Source of the DNA: an uncultured bacterium
GTDB taxonomy: Bacteria; DRYD01
NCBI GenBank assembly: GCA_937139605.1
Contig: CAKZQG010000003.1
Coordinates: 1-10,042 of the forward strand
Direction: 5' to 3'
DNA: 10,042 nucleotides
A model generated the notes under the pieces. The model worked only from the letters and a program-made list of their open reading frames with translations, was not told the origin of the DNA and ran no database searches. The position numbers and the translations under genes are program-made. This document shows positions 7,728 to 10,042 of this stretch, piece by piece. Position 1 is the stretch's first letter; each line of letters starts with the position of its first letter.

Positions 7728-8945
7728 ATGAATTTAAAAGGAATTTTATCAAAAACAGAAATCCAGATATTTATTTCAATTTTATTAGCTTTAATTTTAG
7801 GTTATTATTTCCCTAATTTTTCTAAAAATGTGAAATTCTTAGGAGATATATTCCTAAATTTATTAAAAATGTTAGTAATCCCTATAGTTATATTTAGTAT
7901 TTCAACTTCTATACTAAATCTAAAAGATATAAATAAAATAAAGCTTATGGGAATATATTCTATTTTTTTGTATTTTCTTACAATGTTTTTAGCAGTTTTT
8001 GTATCTTTTATTTTTGTTTATCTAATTAAGCCAGGGGTTAATGAAAAAATAACCAATATTAAAACTGAAAATATTAACATAAATCAGCAAAATCTTTTTG
8101 ATTTCATTACTAACTTATTTTCACCGAATATTTTTAAAAGTTTTGTTAATAATGATATTTTGCAAATTATAATTTTTGTTATTTTTATTAGCTTAGGAAT
8201 GCTATATTTATCATACAATAATGAAAAAGTGTTTAATGATATTTTAAACATAATGAATTTTATAAATGAAACGCTAATATTATTAGTAAGATTTATAATA
8301 AGATTAGCACCAGTAGGTATATTCGCTTTAATATATAATGTAATAGCAATATATGGGTTTAGTACTATTTTTAGTTTATTTAAATATGTTTTAACAGTAA
8401 TATTAAGCATACTTACACATGCATTTATAGTATTACCTTTGTTAGTTTATTTATTATCTAAAAATAATTTATATAAAACAATGAATGATATGAAATTAGC
8501 GTTATTAATAGCGTTTTCTACTTCATCAAGTGCAGCTACATTACCTACAACTATAGAGTTATCAATAGATAAAGCCAAAATAAAGAAAGAAGTAGCAGAA
8601 TTTGTTTTACCCTTAGGAGCAACAATCAATATGAATGGAACTGCATTATATGAAGCAGTTGCTGCTATATTTGTAGCTAATTTATATGGAATGAGCTTAT
8701 CAGGGTATGATATTTTAATGATATCGATTACTTCAGTTTTAGCGGCTGCAGGAGCCGCAGCTATACCATCTGCTGGATTAGTTACTATGTCAATTGTATT
8801 TACAGCAGTAGGGATCCCCTTAGAAGGTATTTCAATTATATTCATAGTAGATAGAATACTAGATATGTTTAGAACAACATTAAACGTCTTAGGAGATATT
8901 TCCGTTGCCCTTATTATCAATAAAATATTTACCCAAAAATCTTAA
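7728..8945 (+). CDS. Dicarboxylate/amino acid:cation symporter (DAACS, GltP/EAAT fold)
   Basis: The 405-residue membrane protein belongs to the glutamate-transporter family, elevator-type carriers that import acidic amino acids or C4-dicarboxylates with Na+ or H+. The serine-rich HP1 tip FSTSSSAATLP (263-273), the TM7 motif NMNGTALYEAVAAIF (from 301), the HP2 tip AAAIPSAGLVTM (343-354) and TM8 DRILDMFRTTLNVLGD (375-390) are all in order. In TM8, Asp379, Arg382, Asn386 and Asp390 match Asp394, Arg397, Asn401 and Asp405 of GltPh; the Arg favours an acidic substrate. HP2 and TM8 read more like animal EAATs than like E. coli GltP. Odd point: residue 303 is Asn where NMDGT has the sodium-site Asp. 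The start follows the ftsW stop by 10 bases without a Shine-Dalgarno, suggesting translational coupling. A GC-rich hairpin (8742-8758) lies in the HP2 codons. Confidence 0.95.
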   Translation: MNLKGILSKTEIQIFISILLALILGYYFPNFSKNVKFLGDIFLNLLKMLVIPIVIFSISTSILNLKDINKIKLMGIYSIFLYFLTMFLAVFVSFIFVYLIKPGVNEKITNIKTENININQQNLFDFITNLFSPNIFKSFVNNDILQIIIFVIFISLGMLYLSYNNEKVFNDILNIMNFINETLILLVRFIIRLAPVGIFALIYNVIAIYGFSTIFSLFKYVLTVILSILTHAFIVLPLLVYLLSKNNLYKTMNDMKLALLIAFSTSSSAATLPTTIELSIDKAKIKKEVAEFVLPLGATINMNGTALYEAVAAIFVANLYGMSLSGYDILMISITSVLAAAGAAAIPSAGLVTMSIVFTAVGIPLEGISIIFIVDRILDMFRTTLNVLGDISVALIINKIFTQKS

Positions 8946-8963
8946 TTATCTCCTTTGTTTAAC

Positions 8964-8981
8964 TACTTTAACTATAAAGTA
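8964..8981. other. Perfect 7-bp hairpin after the symporter gene
   Basis: TACTTTA and TAAAGTA pair around the loop ACTA, 18 bases after the symporter stop codon. It is AT-rich and no T-run follows on either strand, so it is not a clear intrinsic terminator, though it may protect the 3' end of the ftsW-symporter message. Confidence 0.35.
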
Positions 8982-9262
8982 AATCATAGTAAAACAAACA
9001 TAAAAATATACTTAAATAATAAAAACTAAAAAAAATAACACTGTTAAACATAAAAAAATAATTGTTTTTTTTAATTGATATAAATTAAAACTCTGAAATT
9101 AATATCTTTAAAAAATATATTTTAACAAAAGGGGGATTAGCAAAAAAACTCTCAAAAAGAGTATATTAATAAAAAGAAAACTATTAACTATAAAAAAATT
9201 AAAAGAGATATATAAAATAAGATTTAAGATACAAAATATTAATATCAAACCAAAGTCCCAAC
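8982..9262. other. AT-rich intergenic stretch, no gene seen
   Basis: Short frames only. AAAAGGGGG (9128-9136) looks like a Shine-Dalgarno, but no ATG, GTG or TTG lies at a workable distance and the frame after it closes within 17 codons. ACTCT/AGAGT (9149-9163) is a weak 5-bp hairpin. Confidence 0.4.
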
Positions 9263-9294
9263 ATCAAGACAACTATTAATCAAGACAACTAGTA
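9263..9294. repeat. Two tandem copies of a 16-bp unit
   Basis: Copy one (9263-9278, ATCAAGACAACTATTA) and copy two (9279-9294, ATCAAGACAACTAGTA) differ at one base. The ACAACTA core of each copy is complementary to TAGTTGT in ATAGTTGT at 9336-9343, beyond the hairpin at 9311-9333. Confidence 0.85.
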
Positions 9295-9310
9295 GAAAGA
9301 ACTTGTAAGA

Positions 9311-9333
9311 AAAGAGTATTTAAGATACTCTTT
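9311..9333. other. Perfect 9-bp inverted repeat
   Basis: AAAGAGTAT (9311-9319) pairs with ATACTCTTT (9325-9333) around a 5-base loop, one of the longest perfect stems I found in the window. It lies inside the larger pairing of ACAACTAT (9269-9276) with ATAGTTGT (9336-9343), so the whole of 9269-9343 could fold as one arm. No T-run follows on the plus strand, which argues against a simple terminator. Confidence 0.6.
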
Positions 9334-9360
9334 AGATAGTTGTTAAAAAAGTTTAATTTA

Positions 9361-9446
9361 GGTTTTGTGCTTTGATGCAAAGCCTATAGTTAGTCTAAAC
9401 CGCCCTGCAAAGCGTAGGGCTAAGCTGATATAAAATAAATTGGCGG
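9361..9446. other. GC-rich island with two compact hairpins, candidate structured RNA or mobile-element end
   Basis: Local G+C is clearly above the surroundings. GCTTTG/CAAAGC (9369-9374 and 9378-9383, loop ATG) and GCCCT/AGGGC (9402-9406 and 9416-9420) form two hairpins; both contain TGCAAAGC (9376-9383 and 9406-9413), 30 bases apart. GGTTT (9361-9365) can close the first against AAACC (9397-9401), and CCGCC (9400-9404) is complementary to GGCGG (9442-9446), which competes with the second hairpin. No known RNA family is recognised and the strand is unknown. Confidence 0.4.
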
Positions 9447-9461
9447 AATAAAATAGGTTTG

Positions 9462-9697
9462 CTAGAAGTTTAGAGTTTTATATATTTTTGTTAAATCAGG
9501 GTATCCCTTAACAGTAAACAAAGAATTATAATAAAAAGTGAGTAAATTACTCTTTTAATTATGTCCTTATTCTTTATTAGTTAATTTTTTTATTTTTTCT
9601 AAACTTAACTCTTGCTTCTAACCACAACTGATTAACTTTCCAAACCGCATTATTTATTGTTAAAACATTAATGTTAAAATTTTGGGAGTTTATTCAT
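9462..9697 (-). pseudogene. Decayed relative of the pilin-like gene at the left edge
   Basis: Two minus-strand frame pieces follow the stop of the PD-(D/E)XK gene. The first, 9693 to 9577, encodes 38 residues including NNAVWKVNQLWLEARVKFRK; the second, 9554 to 9462, encodes 30 residues including FTVKGYPDLTKIYKTLNF. They resemble, in the same order, AAVYKLEYITLFQSQFKRK and ITVKGYPVLKLIGISLN of the gene at 3-296. The DNA under the second match is alike too: 23 of 28 bases agree between 231-258 and the complement of 9488-9515. The spacing between the two blocks is larger here and interrupted by stops, so this is a remnant of a C-terminal region. AAAGGGGGG (9708-9700) and an ATG (9697-9695) precede the first piece but in a different frame. 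The similarity is moderate; the link is my inference from eye alignment. Confidence 0.45.
9534..9556. terminator. Possible bidirectional terminator hairpin
   Basis: GAGTA (9540-9544) pairs with TACTC (9548-9552) around a 3-base loop. TTTT follows on the plus strand, and ACTTTTTATT follows on the minus strand, where it would lie about 160 bases after the PD-(D/E)XK gene. The stem is short and overlaps the second piece of the decayed pilin-like frame. Confidence 0.3.
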
Positions 9698-9709
9698 TAC
9701 CCCCCTTTA

Positions 9710-10042
9710 TTAACTTTTTATTACTTCATACTCAAAATTAATTACATTTTTATTTAATTTATCAAACTCTATCCCTACTAAATATATCTTTTGGTAATTC
9801 AAATATTTTCTATGATACTCTTTCTCTTTTATCTGTTTTAACGCTTTCCCTTTTTCTTTTTCTTTCTCTAACACCTTAAACTCCATTATAACGAAAGTTA
9901 TATGAAATATATACACTAGTTTTTTTTCTACTACTACTGTTAAATCTATCCTCCCTTTTGATGTGTTATCTTCTATTATTACATTATATCCCGTTGCATA
10001 TACTAATCCATATATCGCTGCTGCATATACATACTCATTTTT
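9710..10042 (-). CDS. DUF1703-type PD-(D/E)XK nuclease-superfamily protein, C-terminal part
   Basis: The minus-strand frame is open from the right edge, so the N-terminal part, in this family usually an AAA-ATPase-like domain (PF09820), lies outside. The visible 110 residues match the PF08011 domain: YVYAAAIYGLVYATGYNVIIED, then GRIDLTVVV with the catalytic Asp, then MEFKV with the E-x-K, then GKALKQIKEKEYHRKYL and KIYLVGIEFDKLNKNVINFEYE. Such ATPase-plus-nuclease proteins are abundant, often multicopy, in low-GC anaerobes; their role is uncertain, with mobile-element or defence functions suggested. Between the strand VYIF and the EFK motif this copy has seven extra residues (HITFVIM), encoded by a palindromic 21-bp insertion at 9884-9904 that keeps the frame. 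The insertion may impair catalysis. The methionine at 9916 is internal and not the start. Confidence 0.88.
   Translation of the reverse strand, partial: KNEYVYAAAIYGLVYATGYNVIIEDNTSKGRIDLTVVVEKKLVYIFHITFVIMEFKVLEKEKEKGKALKQIKEKEYHRKYLNYQKIYLVGIEFDKLNKNVINFEYEVIKS
9884..9904. repeat. 21-bp palindromic in-frame insertion within the PD-(D/E)XK gene
   Basis: On the coding strand the segment starts CATATAAC and ends GTTATAATG, so ATAAC/GTTAT and CAT/ATG face each other around TTTC. Removing it would leave VYIF directly followed by EFKV, the wording I expect for the family. The precise ends are inferred from that expectation, not from an observed empty copy. Confidence 0.5.

Noticed and set aside
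8447-8920. Minus-strand frame of 157 codons
   Set aside because: It mirrors the highly conserved HP1-TM8 half of the symporter; its Ala/Ile/Asn pattern is a shadow of those codons.
9128-9187. Small basic gene after AAAAGGGGG
   Set aside because: The frame after it begins only with ATT placed directly against the G-run and stops within 17 codons.
9361-9446. Resemblance to a fluoride (crcB) riboswitch: AAACCGCCCTG and GGGCTAAGCTGAT
   Set aside because: The 5' part lacks the hairpin whose loop forms the pseudoknot, the 3' CCTAC-like strand is missing, and no fluoride exporter or other plus-strand gene follows.

Overview
The window is very AT-rich bacterial DNA, roughly a quarter G+C by eye. 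It carries ordinary bacterial housekeeping genes (secA, an ftsW-type gene, an M32 metallocarboxypeptidase, a glutamate/aspartate-family symporter) and the end of a type IV pilin-like gene cluster. Arginine is encoded mostly by AGA/AGG. SecA lacks the C-terminal zinc tail. The right edge holds a DUF1703-type PD-(D/E)XK gene, a family common in low-GC anaerobes. I cannot fix the phylum from this; an anaerobic, possibly thermophilic, low-GC lineage is a guess.

Layout, left to right. (1) Bases 3-1369, plus strand: the 3' end of a surface or pilin-like protein with a calcium-loop motif, then a prepilin with a class III (type IV pilin) signal, then a gene with the best Shine-Dalgarno of the window whose reading frame is broken after about 22-26 codons. 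A terminator-like hairpin follows at about 1407-1435. (2) Bases 1436-2075: a T-rich, gene-poor stretch with a recurring TTAG-plus-T-tract motif, clearest as a degenerate array of about 18 bp near 1911-2033. Read on the minus strand, part of it gives a lysine/leucine hexapeptide pattern, so it may be a ruined repeat gene. Two hairpins close it. (3) Bases 2155-4671 secA and 4805-6334 M32 carboxypeptidase, both intact. (4) Bases 6590-7717 ftsW-like and 7728-8945 symporter, 10 bp apart and probably co-transcribed; the symporter has Asn where the family normally has the sodium-site Asp of NMDGT. (5) Bases 8946-9460: no gene seen, but a 16-bp direct repeat, a perfect 9-bp hairpin, and a local GC-rich island with two compact hairpins. 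(6) Bases 9462-9697, minus strand: two short reading-frame pieces that resemble the C-terminal part of the pilin-like gene at the left edge, so probably a decayed paralogue. (7) Bases 9710-10042, minus strand: the C-terminal PD-(D/E)XK domain of a DUF1703-type protein running off the right edge, with a 21-bp palindromic in-frame insertion beside its catalytic E-x-K.

The genes do not form one pathway. Protein export (SecA) and the prepilin genes are related in theme, since prepilins need Sec and a pilus machine. FtsW and the symporter form a membrane-protein pair. The most unusual material lies in the two non-coding stretches and in the broken pilin-related pieces, not in a clear new system.
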